A stretch of DNA of 64,000 nucleotides, from NCBI RefSeq assembly GCF_900102625.1, contig NZ_FMZC01000006.1, positions 1 to 64,000 on the forward strand, given 5' to 3'. Position numbers and translations under genes: made by a program. The notes beneath the pieces were generated by a model. The model made no database searches and had not been told where the DNA came from. It saw only the letters and a program-made list of their open reading frames with translations. This document shows positions 8,556 through 16,318 of this stretch, piece after piece. Position 1 is the stretch's first letter. Each line of letters begins with the position of its first letter. Source of the stretch: Paracidovorax valerianellae. GTDB taxonomy: Bacteria; Pseudomonadota; Gammaproteobacteria; Burkholderiales; Burkholderiaceae_C.

Positions 8556-8714
8556 ATGTCTATCTCGCTCATTCTGCTCATCATCCTGATCCTGATCTTG
8601 GTCGGCGTGCTTCCTACCTGGGGCCACAGCCGGTCGTGGGGATATGGACCCAGCGGCGGTATCGGGCTGGTGGTCGTCATCTTGCTCGTCCTGTTGCTGA
8701 TGGGACGGATTTAG
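8556..8714 (+). CDS. DUF3309-type small membrane protein
   Basis: A 52-residue protein: a hydrophobic helix (MSISLILLIILILILVGVLP), the short polar loop TWGHSRSWGYGPSGG, and a second hydrophobic helix ending LLMGRI. This two-helix hairpin with a W-x5-WGY-P-GG loop is the DUF3309 pattern. The function is unknown, though family members are often found near stress genes. A ribosome binding site (AAAGGAC) lies 6 bases before the ATG, and a strong terminator follows 50 bases after the stop. Confidence 0.85.
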   Translation: MSISLILLIILILILVGVLPTWGHSRSWGYGPSGGIGLVVVILLVLLLMGRI

Positions 8715-8762
8715 TCCCACCAGTGATCGATGCCCCCGATTGACGGTTGACATCGATCCAGG

Positions 8763-8790
8763 AAAGCGGCCTTTCGAGGCCGCTTTTTTT
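8763..8790 (+). terminator. Rho-independent terminator after the DUF3309 gene
   Basis: A 9-base stem AAAGCGGCC / GGCCGCTTT encloses a short TTTCGA loop and runs into seven T residues. Confidence 0.9.
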
Positions 8791-8861
8791 CGCCTGCGAT
8801 AGTCCAAACCATCGAACTCTCATAGCCATTGAACAGCTTGGCCCGCTTCTCTCAGATGGAT

Positions 8862-8875
8862 ATGATGCGCATCAT
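8862..8875. promoter_or_regulatory. TetR operator copy 1, over the tetR start codon
   Basis: ATGATGCGCATCAT is a perfect 14-base palindrome preceded by AT. Related 14-mers occur at 9509 and 10668, each in the promoter of the next gene, which makes it the likely binding site of the TetR protein encoded here. It spans the preferred ATG at 8874. Confidence 0.75.
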
Positions 8876-9467
8876 GCGAAAAACGCAACCCAGTCTCAGA
8901 AGCGCGGCCAAGGAGGCCTCCCATGAACGTATCGTCAGCGCGGCAGCCCGCGCGATACGGCGCAGCGGATATGCCGGCACGGGCGTAGCCGACATCATGA
9001 AAGAAGCAGGCCTCACCCACGGCGCCTTCTACGCCCACTTCGAGTCGCGCGAGGCCATGCTGGCCGAAGCCGCAGACCGAGCAGGCGCGGAATCCAACGC
9101 GGCGGCAGCGAACGTGATTGCCGCCGTACCGCCCGAGCAGGCACTCAACGCCCTCATACAGACTTACTTGTCCAAGCTTCACCTCGACAGCGTCGAACTG
9201 GGCTGTCCCATCTCCGCGCTGGGTTCCGAGATGCCGCGCCAGTCTCCCGAGGTGCGCCGTGCAGCCACGCGCCGGATCAAGGAAATGATCGACCTCATCG
9301 CCCGCCAGTCGCCGGACTGGGGGCAGCCGAGTGCGCATGAACGCGCGCTGGTCATGGCAGCCACCATGGTCGGCACGCTGATATTGGCCCGCGCCGTGGA
9401 CGACCCGGCACTGTCGGATGCGCTGCGCGAAGCGGCAATCGCCGACCTCACCGCTGCGCAGTCCTGA
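8874..9467 (+). CDS. TetR-family repressor
   Basis: This 197-residue TetR regulator has the N-terminal DNA-binding domain at about residues 18-65, with recognition-helix region TGVADIMKEAGLTHGAFYAHF. The C-terminal domain contains ELGCPISALGSEM, a sequence typical of the TetR group with a TetR_C_33-type ligand domain. Starts are ambiguous (8856, 8862, 8865 and 8874 are all in frame). I take 8874 because it leaves the usual short arm before the HTH. The same palindromic operator lies at its own start and before the two following transcription units, so it probably autoregulates and controls a small regulon. The ligand is unknown, perhaps an electrophile or lipophilic compound judging by the target genes. 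Confidence 0.88.
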   Translation: MRKTQPSLRSAAKEASHERIVSAAARAIRRSGYAGTGVADIMKEAGLTHGAFYAHFESREAMLAEAADRAGAESNAAAANVIAAVPPEQALNALIQTYLSKLHLDSVELGCPISALGSEMPRQSPEVRRAATRRIKEMIDLIARQSPDWGQPSAHERALVMAATMVGTLILARAVDDPALSDALREAAIADLTAAQS

Positions 9468-9508
9468 ACGCCAAGGGTCATCTTTTCGTTTTTTGCTCGC
9501 CAAAAAAT

Positions 9509-9522
9509 ATGATGAACGTCAT
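9509..9522. promoter_or_regulatory. TetR operator copy 2, upstream of the quinone reductase gene
   Basis: ATGATGAACGTCAT differs from a perfect palindrome at one pair and is preceded by AT, like the other two copies. It sits about 115 bases before the oxidoreductase start. Confidence 0.7.
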
Positions 9523-9638
9523 ACGAAAATGAAGCAACAAATGAGTTGCCGCTGGTCGCAGAGACGTATTAATTTTTTATCAGAAGCTTTTTAATCACCC
9601 GCCAACCGATCTCACAAGATCAACCCCAAGGAAAAATC

Positions 9639-10630
9639 ATGAAGGCATATGTCGTCGAACGCTATGGCAAAAAAGAAAAGCTGAATCTCAGGGAAATTCC
9701 TGAGCCAGACATCAACGACGATGAAGTCTTGGTGCAGGTGCATGCCACCGCTGTCAACCTTTTGGATTCAAAGATCAAAGGGGGCGAATTCAAAATCCTG
9801 CTGCCCTATAAAACACCTTTCGTTTTAGGACACGATGTAGCTGGCACCGTCGTGCGGGTGGGCTCGAAAGTCCGCCAGTTCAAACCGGGTGATGCGGTCT
9901 ATTCAAGACCGGATGATTTTCGAATCGGCACGTTCGCAGAATACGTGGCCGTCAAAGAAGCTTCCCTTGCCATCAAGCCCGACAACATCACCATGGAAGA
10001 AGCGGCCTCCCTCCCGCTGGTGGGGCTGACCGCCTGGCAAGCGCTGGTAGAAAAGGCAAAGCTGAAGAAAGGCCAGAAGGTCTTCATCCAAGCGGGTTCG
10101 GGAGGCGTCGGAACCTTTGCCATCCAGTTGGCCAAGCATCTGGGGGGCACGGTGGCCACCACCACCAGTGCGACCAACACTGCGATGGTGAAAAGCTTGG
10201 GCGCCGACGTCGTCATCGACTACAAAAAGGATGATTTCGAGAAGGCCATTCGCGATTACGACGTCGTCTTGAACAGCCAGGATGCGGCCACCCTGAAAAT
10301 GTGCTCAGGCCCCAGGGAAGGCTCATTTCCATTTCAGGTCCACCCGACCCTGCTTTTGCCGCGGAGATCAAGGCGCCTTGGATCGTGAAACAGATCATTC
10401 GCGCGCTCAGCTTCAGCACGAGAAAAGCCGCAACGCGGATGAATATCGATTACGCCTTTTTGTTCATGAAGGCCAGCGGAAACCAACTGCGCCAGATTAC
10501 CGCCTTGGTCGAATCGGGTGCCATTCTTCCGGTCGTCGACAAGATCTTTCCGTTCGATCAAACCAACGAAGCCTTGGCTTATGTGGAAAGCGGGCGAGCA
10601 AAAGGCAAGGTCGTCATCAAGGTGCGCTGA
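9639..10630 (+). pseudogene. Zinc-type alcohol dehydrogenase-like NADP-dependent quinone oxidoreductase, frameshifted
   Basis: The first part (9639 to about 10299) encodes a medium-chain reductase: the N-terminal GroES-like domain (EIPEPDINDDEVLVQVHATAVN, FVLGHDVAGTVVRVG) and the nucleotide-binding motif AGSGGVGTFAIQLAKHLG. It ends in frame at NSQDAATLK. The reading then continues in another frame from about 10299 (VLRPQGRLISISGPPD) to FPFDQTNEALAYVESGRAKGKVVIKV at 10630. Relatives have four or five more residues at the junction, so a small out-of-frame deletion is likely rather than a simple base error. A TetR operator precedes it. The product is probably non-functional unless the frameshift is a sequencing artefact. 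Confidence 0.85.
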
Positions 10631-10667
10631 GTCCACTGAGATTCAGCGTCTTTTTTTAACCCTTCAT

Positions 10668-10681
10668 ATGACGAACATCAT
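10668..10681. promoter_or_regulatory. TetR operator copy 3, upstream of the SDR remnant and hydrolase
   Basis: ATGACGAACATCAT is the third copy of the palindrome (one mismatched pair), again preceded by AT. It lies about 30 bases before the start of the SDR remnant. Confidence 0.7.
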
Positions 10682-10710
10682 ATTCATCAACCTGAAATCA
10701 GCGTGCACTC

Positions 10711-10821
10711 GATGGCCTGGAAGCGGGCGAGGACGAAGTGCTGGCCGACGCGCTGACCCAGCAAGTCTGGCAAGGGCTGACGGCGCCCCGCCCGGTTTAC
10801 CTGCCCCCGATGGCGCAATGA
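10711..10821 (+). pseudogene. C-terminal remnant of a short-chain dehydrogenase/reductase (SDR)
   Basis: Thirty-six codons starting DGLEAGEDEVLADALTQQ and ending VYLPPMAQ before a TGA match the extreme C-terminus common to small SDR proteins (GLEAG-x2-EVLAD). No catalytic YxxxK or Rossmann part precedes it. The operator and promoter region joins directly to this tail, so an internal deletion removed nearly the whole gene. Its stop codon overlaps an ATG (ATGA at 10818-10821) in frame with the following hydrolase, a relic of an operon. Confidence 0.7.
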
Positions 10822-10850
10822 GCGAACACTGCTCCAGCCTGAAAGACCCC

Positions 10851-11843
10851 ATGCATTTCCCCCGTCCTCCCGCGCCCATGCGCGGTGCCTTGCGATCCAC
10901 CCTCTTCTCACTCATCATGTCCATCGCACTCCATTCGACAGCGACGGTTGCAGCAGAAACACCCGTGGCGACCGCGGCCCAAAGCCCAACTGCCTCCGCG
11001 CAAAACCTGCAGCATTCCTGGAAAACGGTGCCGACCCAGACCATCGAAGCGACCGGCGTGACGTTTGCCTACCGCGAATTGGGCCAGCACCAGGGCGGCA
11101 CGCCCGTGGTGTTCCTTACCCACCTGGCGGCGGTGCTGGACAACTGGGACCCGCGGGTCGTGGAGGGTATTGCCGCCAAGCACCGCGTCATCACCTTCGA
11201 CAACCGCGGCGTCGGCGCCTCGACCGGATCCCCTTCCAATTCGATCGAACAGATGGCGGACGATGCCATCGCCTTCATCAGGGCCATGGGATTCGAGCAG
11301 GTCGATCTCGTGGGCTTTTCCATGGGCGGAATGATTGCCCAGGAGATCGTCCTCAAGGAGCCGCAGCTGGTCCGCAAGATGGTGCTCGCGGGCACCGGGC
11401 CGGCAGGCGGGGAAGGCATCAGCAAGGTGGCGGGGGTCGCCAATTACGACCTGCTGCGCGGCCTGTTGACCCATCAGGACCCGAAGCAGTTCCTGTTCTT
11501 CACGCGCACGCCAGCGGGGATCGAAGCGGGCAAGGCCTTCCTGGAACGGCTCAAGGAGCGATCGGAAAACCGTGACGAGGAAATTTCCATGGCGGCCTAC
11601 ATGGCGCAGTTGTGGGCGCTGTACGCCTGGGGAAATAAAAAGCCTGCCGATCTATCGGTCGTCCAGCAGCCGGTGCTGGTCGTGAACGGCGACGACGACC
11701 GGATGGTCCCGACGGTCAACACCTATGACCTGGCGCGGCGGCTGCCCCACAGCGAAATCGTCATCTACCCGGACGCGGGCCATGCCGCGGCGTTTCAGTT
11801 CCATGACGACTTCGTCTTGAAATCGTTGGCTTTCCTGCAGTAA
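10851..11843 (+). CDS. Exported alpha/beta-fold hydrolase
   Basis: About 330 residues. The alpha/beta hydrolase core shows the nucleophile elbow GFSMGG, the oxyanion region FLTHLAAVLDNWDP, a DNRGVGAS loop, and the acid/base pair in GDDDRMVP and YPDAGHAAAFQFH, giving Ser-Asp-His. A hydrophobic N-terminal segment (STLFSLIMSIALHSTATVAA) looks like a signal peptide. ATGs at 10818, 10851 and 10878 are all possible starts. The family includes haloperoxidase-like and ester or lactone hydrolases, and the substrate is unknown. It shares the third TetR operator through the decayed SDR gene in front of it. Confidence 0.85.
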   Translation: MHFPRPPAPMRGALRSTLFSLIMSIALHSTATVAAETPVATAAQSPTASAQNLQHSWKTVPTQTIEATGVTFAYRELGQHQGGTPVVFLTHLAAVLDNWDPRVVEGIAAKHRVITFDNRGVGASTGSPSNSIEQMADDAIAFIRAMGFEQVDLVGFSMGGMIAQEIVLKEPQLVRKMVLAGTGPAGGEGISKVAGVANYDLLRGLLTHQDPKQFLFFTRTPAGIEAGKAFLERLKERSENRDEEISMAAYMAQLWALYAWGNKKPADLSVVQQPVLVVNGDDDRMVPTVNTYDLARRLPHSEIVIYPDAGHAAAFQFHDDFVLKSLAFLQ

Positions 11844-11905
11844 AGGCGCGCAGTGCGGCGGTGCCGACCTCGGCGCCGAAGCGGAATGGCGCCGCTGCAG
11901 CGCAA

Positions 11906-12169
11906 TCAGGCAAGGTGCCAAAGCAAGGCAAGCGCGATCAGGGCATAAAACGAAATGCCGGCAACCAGCAGTCCGTTGAAAGTGATGACGCGCTGCCCGT
12001 CCCGCTTGAAAGAAAACGCCCCCGCAGGACCATGCACCCGGCTTTCTTTGCGGTCCGATTTTTCTCCGCGCCAGCGACCCAGGCTCGCGATGCTGACCAC
12101 GCACTTGCCGGTGAAAATCAAAACGAGTTCAACGACGCTGTACAGCGCCACACCAAGAATGTCTTCCAC
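11906..12169 (-). CDS. Small two-helix membrane protein, unknown function
   Basis: This 87-residue protein has a membrane helix at each end (DILGVALYSVVELVLIFTG and GLLVAGISFYALIALALLW) and a basic central loop (GRWRGEKSDRKESRVHG). The start is GTG at 12169. The sequence looks like a real protein with inside-positive topology rather than a shadow frame. It lies convergent with the hydrolase. No family recognised. Confidence 0.65.
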   Translation of the reverse strand: MEDILGVALYSVVELVLIFTGKCVVSIASLGRWRGEKSDRKESRVHGPAGAFSFKRDGQRVITFNGLLVAGISFYALIALALLWHLA

Positions 12170-12241
12170 ACGCAGCCTTCATAAGCGCCCGTGAGCGGTG
12201 TGACAGTGTAGGTTCACACGGTGTTCACCAGACCACGCCCA

Positions 12242-12772
12242 TCAGACCGTGCGCTTTTCCTTCGCAACGAAAGCCATCGAGAACTTGGCGAATTCCTTGC
12301 CGTCCACCACGCCGTTGGCGTTGCCGCCCTGGTCCATGAGTTGCAGGATGGTCTGGGACAGTTCGCTGCTGCCTTTGGCGCCGGAGGTATCGCCCAACCC
12401 CTTCATGAACTCATCCTGAGAGATCTTGCCGTCGTGGTTGGCGTCGAACCCTGCCGTCAGTTGCTCTTTCTGGGCTTCGGTCGCGCCGAACTGGGTGAGC
12501 AGTTCTCCGAAATTCTGGGCCGAGACCGAACCGCCGGAACTCGCCAGCGCCGACCGGCCGCCCATCGCCCGCGCCGACGAAGCGCTCACGCTTTGATTCG
12601 CGACACCGGACAGCGTCTCGGCTTCTTTGCTCAGGGTGATGAGCGCGGACGGCTCGGGCAGAGCGGATGAACCGCTGCCCCGCCCGGAGGCGGAGGGTTT
12701 CGCCGCTCCGGAAGACGACGCGTTGAACAGCAGGGATGCGACCGATGCGAGGCCGGAAATAAGGGGTGTCAT
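12242..12772 (-). CDS. EF-hand calcium-binding protein with Ser/Ala-rich N-terminus
   Basis: A 176-residue protein. Residues 110-121 (DANHDGKISQDE) are a canonical EF-hand loop with Asp, Asn, Asp, Lys, Ser and Glu at the coordinating positions. A second, degenerate EF-like loop lies at about 147-160 (DQGGNANGVVDGKE). The first 85 residues are Ser/Ala/Gly-rich with a hydrophobic start (MTPLISGLASVASLLF) that could be a membrane-targeting or secretion signal. The start at 12772 is preceded by CAGGAGT. I found no PIP box before it. It may be an exported calcium-binding protein; the role is unknown. Confidence 0.75.
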   Translation of the reverse strand: MTPLISGLASVASLLFNASSSGAAKPSASGRGSGSSALPEPSALITLSKEAETLSGVANQSVSASSARAMGGRSALASSGGSVSAQNFGELLTQFGATEAQKEQLTAGFDANHDGKISQDEFMKGLGDTSGAKGSSELSQTILQLMDQGGNANGVVDGKEFAKFSMAFVAKEKRTV

Positions 12773-12974
12773 CGCCAAAGTACTCCTGTCGATGGCGAAG
12801 CAATCCACACAGAAAAACGCCCTTCGCCCGGCCCTTGCAGGGTAGGCCTTGGCAAAAACGGCGATGCGGCGAAAAAGCCTCGATGTCCGTGCCTTTCCCG
12901 GCTCTAGCGGGCCTTGGGCAGCGCAAGCACCGTACCGTGGCTCCGAACTGCAGTTGGTTTTTTTGCTTGGGAAA

Positions 12975-13898
12975 TCAGTTCGACACCGAAACTTCCGATG
13001 TCGCCATGGCCGGAACGATCTTCAGCGTTTTCTCGGTACCCACGTTTTTCAGCCAAGTCCAGACCGCCTGGATGCGCGCCTGGTGCTTCGCCTCGGCGGG
13101 CATGCTCATCCAGAAGGTTCGGGTGAACTGCGCCTGCTCGGGCAGCACCCGGGCCAGCACCGGATCGCGGTCGGCCAGAAACGCCGGGAGCACGGCCAGT
13201 CCCGCGCCGGCGCGCACGGCTTCGTACTGCGCGGTGATGCTGGTGCTGCGAAACGCGAAGCGCTCCGGCCGGTGCAGGGCGTCCAGGAACTGGAGTTCCT
13301 TGGTGAACAGCAGATCGTCCACGTAGCTGACGAACGCATGGTGGCGCAGATCTTCCCGCGTCGAGATCAACGGCCGGCGTGCCAGGTACTCGCGCTGGCC
13401 GTACAGGTGCAGGGTGTAATCCGCCAGCTTGGCGACGATGACCGAGCCGCGCGTGGGGCGCTCCAGGGAGATGACGATGTCGGCCTCGCGGCGGGACAGA
13501 TGCAGCATGCGCGGCAAGGCCAGCAGGTCGATGGTGAGGCCGGGGTTCTTCTGCGTGAGCCGGGCCAGGTGCGGCGCAAGGATGAGCGTGCCGAACCCTT
13601 CCGTGGCACCGACGCGCACCACGCCCGACAGGCCCGCCGCCGCATTCGCCGGAGCAGCGCGCTCCAGACCGAGCACCGCGGTCTCCATGGCCTCGACGGC
13701 AGGCAGCAACTGCCGGCCCGCCTCCGTCAGGCGATGGCCGCCCGCTTCCCTGGCGAACAGCGGTGCGCCCATCTGCTTTTCCAGCGACTGGATGCGGCGC
13801 GCCACCGTGGTGTGCTCCACGCCCGAGCGGCGCGCGGCGCCGGCCAGCGTGCCGGACCGTGCCAGTTCCAGAAAGTAGCGCAGGTTGTCCCAATCCAT
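12975..13898 (-). CDS. LysR-family regulator divergent from mmsA
   Basis: A 307-residue LysR protein with a helix-turn-helix at about residues 17-35 (TLAGAARRSGVEHTTVARR), close to the sub-family that starts MDWDNLRYFLELARSG. The effector-binding domain follows. It is divergent from the valine-catabolism genes across 280 bases and is their likely regulator. The C-terminal tail beyond about residue 285 lacks conserved features. Confidence 0.9.
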   Translation of the reverse strand: MDWDNLRYFLELARSGTLAGAARRSGVEHTTVARRIQSLEKQMGAPLFAREAGGHRLTEAGRQLLPAVEAMETAVLGLERAAPANAAAGLSGVVRVGATEGFGTLILAPHLARLTQKNPGLTIDLLALPRMLHLSRREADIVISLERPTRGSVIVAKLADYTLHLYGQREYLARRPLISTREDLRHHAFVSYVDDLLFTKELQFLDALHRPERFAFRSTSITAQYEAVRAGAGLAVLPAFLADRDPVLARVLPEQAQFTRTFWMSMPAEAKHQARIQAVWTWLKNVGTEKTLKIVPAMATSEVSVSN

Positions 13899-13976
13899 GG
13901 CGTTCGTTCCCCTCTCGTCCTCTGTGTTTCGACTTCGCAGGCCGGCGGCATGCGCCCCGAAGCAGCCTCAAGCCCG

Positions 13977-13988
13977 TGCAAATTTGCA
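13977..13988. promoter_or_regulatory. Palindrome in the LysR-mmsA intergenic region
   Basis: TGCAAATTTGCA is a perfect 12-base palindrome, followed at 13998 by a related ATGCATTTGTGC. It lies about 80 bases upstream of the LysR start and 190 bases upstream of mmsA, a plausible LysR operator. The rest of 13899-14178 shows nothing else recognisable apart from the mmsA ribosome binding site. Confidence 0.4.
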
Positions 13989-14178
13989 AACCCAAGATGC
14001 ATTTGTGCGCCTTGCCTCCGCAATTTCGCACAGCTAGGATGCGCAAGCCACCGGATTTGCCCCAAGGTGCGGCCCAGCGCCGCCGATGGGAACGGCGCCC
14101 TGCCCTCTGTTTGCGACAGTCCAGGCGCCCCGCATTGTTCCGGTGCCACATGACAGAACTCACAGGAGACACAGCACC

Positions 14179-15708
14179 ATGGACGCATCCGTCACCACGC
14201 AACAGGCCGTGAAGGCCCCCACCGTCAAGCTGCTCATCGGCGGCCAGTTCGTCGAATCGAAGACCACGCAGTGGCGCGACGTGGTGAACCCCGCCACGCA
14301 GGAGGTGCTGGCCCGCGTGCCTTTCGCGACGCCTGAAGAAATCAATGCGGCCGTCGCGTCGGGCAAGGAAGCGTTCAAGACCTGGAAGAAGACGGCCATC
14401 GGCGCGCGCGCCCGCATTTTCCTGAAGTACCAGCAACTGATCCGCGAAAACATGGCCGAGCTGGCCGCGATCCTGACGGCCGAGCAAGGCAAGACGCTGC
14501 CCGATGCCGAAGGCGACGTGTTCCGCGGCCTGGAAGTGGTCGAACACGCCAGCGCCATCGGCAACCTGCAACTGGGCGAGCTGGCCAACAACGTCGCCGG
14601 CGGGGTGGACACCTACACGCTGATGCAGCCGCTGGGCGTGTGCGCGGGCATCACGCCGTTCAACTTCCCGGCCATGATTCCGCTGTGGATGTTCCCCATG
14701 GCCATCGCTACGGGCAATACCTTCGTGCTGAAGCCGTCCGAGCAGGATCCCATGGTGACCATGCGCCTTTGCGAACTGGCGCTGGAAGCCGGCGTGCCGC
14801 CGGGCGTGCTGAACGTGGTGCACGGCGGCGAAGACGCGGTGAATGCCATCTGCGACCACCCGGACATCAAGGCGATCAGCTTCGTCGGCTCCACCAAGGT
14901 GGGCACGCATGTGTACAACCGCGCCAGCCTGAACGGCAAGCGCGTGCAATGCATGATGGGCGCGAAGAACCACGCCATCGTCATGCCCGACGCCAACAAG
15001 GAGCAGACGCTCAACGCCCTGGCCGGTGCGGCCTTCGGCGCGGCCGGCCAGCGCTGCATGGCGCTGTCGGTGGTGGTGCTGGTGGGCGAGGCCCAGCAGT
15101 GGATTCCCGACCTGGTCGCCAAGGCCAAGACGCTCAAGGTGAGCGGCGGCACCGACAAGGGCACCGACGTGGGCCCGCTGGTCTCGTGCGCCGCGAAGGA
15201 CCGCGTGGAAAGCCTGATCGAGCGCGGCATTGCCGACGGCGCCAAGCTGGAACTGGACGGCCGCAAGCCGCAGGTGGCCGGCTACGAAAAGGGCAACTTC
15301 GTCGGCCCCACGGTGTTCAGCGGCGTAAAGCCCGGCATGAGCATCTACGAGCAGGAAGTCTTCGGCCCCGTGCTGTGCCTGGCCTCGGCGTCGGACATCG
15401 ACGAAGCCATTGCCTTCATCAACGACAACCCGAACGGCAACGGTACCGCCATCTTCACGCAGTCGGGCGCGGCCGCGCGCAAGTTCCAGGAAGAGATCGA
15501 CGTGGGCCAGGTCGGCATCAACGTGCCGATTCCCGTGCCGGTGCCGCTGTTCTCGTTCTCGGGCTCGCGCGCTTCCAAGCTGGGCGACCTGGGGCCCTAC
15601 GGCAAGCAGGTCGTGCTGTTCTACACGCAGACCAAGACGGTCACGGCGCGCTGGTTCGACGACAGCACCATCTCGCACGGCGTGAACACCACCATCAGCC
15701 TGAAGTAG
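14179..15708 (+). CDS. mmsA: CoA-acylating methylmalonate-semialdehyde dehydrogenase
   Basis: It oxidises (methyl)malonate semialdehyde to propionyl- or acetyl-CoA at the end of valine degradation. The 509-residue protein has ALDH features: [26 protein letters not shown] for cofactor binding, the catalytic cysteine in [11 protein letters not shown], and the C-terminal [19 protein letters not shown] typical of MmsA. The start at 14179 follows CAGGAG. The gene heads a run of valine genes (acyl-CoA dehydrogenase, mmsB) with a LysR gene divergent. Confidence 0.96.
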   Translation: MDASVTTQQAVKAPTVKLLIGGQFVESKTTQWRDVVNPATQEVLARVPFATPEEINAAVASGKEAFKTWKKTAIGARARIFLKYQQLIRENMAELAAILTAEQGKTLPDAEGDVFRGLEVVEHASAIGNLQLGELANNVAGGVDTYTLMQPLGVCAGITPFNFPAMIPLWMFPMAIATGNTFVLKPSEQDPMVTMRLCELALEAGVPPGVLNVVHGGEDAVNAICDHPDIKAISFVGSTKVGTHVYNRASLNGKRVQCMMGAKNHAIVMPDANKEQTLNALAGAAFGAAGQRCMALSVVVLVGEAQQWIPDLVAKAKTLKVSGGTDKGTDVGPLVSCAAKDRVESLIERGIADGAKLELDGRKPQVAGYEKGNFVGPTVFSGVKPGMSIYEQEVFGPVLCLASASDIDEAIAFINDNPNGNGTAIFTQSGAAARKFQEEIDVGQVGINVPIPVPVPLFSFSGSRASKLGDLGPYGKQVVLFYTQTKTVTARWFDDSTISHGVNTTISLK

Positions 15709-15795
15709 CCGCCCGCTGCCGCTGCGCTGCGTCCTGGCTTTTCAGAAAGACGCAGCGCGCGGATCGGTGCAGGCCGCGCAGTGCTACAAGTGGGG

Positions 15796-16245
15796 ATGCA
15801 AATTCCGAAGATCACGACGATCGCAAAGATCACATCCCGCACGAATCGATGGGCGGCATTGGCCTGGGGCGGCAGCGTCGCCTGTGCGGCGCTGTTCAGC
15901 ACTGGCGTCCAGGCCCAGGCGGGCGCTGCGTGCCGGCCCGAAGGCACGGTGGCCGAAACCAATGCCTGCGCCGTGCAGACGTTCCAGGCGGCGGACACGG
16001 CCATTTCGATTCTGTACAGCGACGTGATGCGCGCCCTGTCCGCCCATGAGCGGCCGCAACTGCGGCAGGAGCAGACCGCCTGGCAGCGCCAGCGCACGAT
16101 GCTGTGCAAGCAGGGCACCCAGTCCACCGAAGGCCAGCCCGAATGGCCGCGCCTGTACCACGCCTGCCTGACCGCCGAGACCGAAGCGCGCCGCCAGGGC
16201 CTGATGCGCTGGCTCACGCTGGACCACCCGTCCGCCAAACCCTGA
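15796..16245 (+). CDS. Exported LprI-like protein (lysozyme inhibitor LprI / DUF1311 type)
   Basis: About 149 residues with a signal peptide (ALAWGGSVACAALFSTGVQAQA) followed by four conserved cysteines (CRPEGTVAETNACAV, MLCKQGTQ, YHACL). The cysteine spacing and the QL/QTAWQRQR helix resemble LprI/DUF1311 proteins, some of which inhibit lysozyme. The start is the ATG at 15796, after GTGGGG. Its place inside the valine cluster is unexplained and probably incidental. Confidence 0.75.
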   Translation: MQIPKITTIAKITSRTNRWAALAWGGSVACAALFSTGVQAQAGAACRPEGTVAETNACAVQTFQAADTAISILYSDVMRALSAHERPQLRQEQTAWQRQRTMLCKQGTQSTEGQPEWPRLYHACLTAETEARRQGLMRWLTLDHPSAKP

Positions 16246-16318
16246 GCAGCCCCGGTCCACCGGCCCCGAGAAGCGCACCACGATAACGACAACGACAACC
16301 GCCAGCGAGACACGATCC

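Noticed and set aside
12773-12974. PIP box before the EF-hand gene
   Set aside because: VCGAA words occur on the plus strand at 12795, 12869 and 12943, but none has a second half-site at the required 15-base spacing.
12904-15678. Open frame of 924 codons on the minus strand across the LysR-mmsA region
   Set aside because: It runs through the mmsA gene on the opposite strand and has shadow composition. MmsA and the LysR protein are certain in the other frames.
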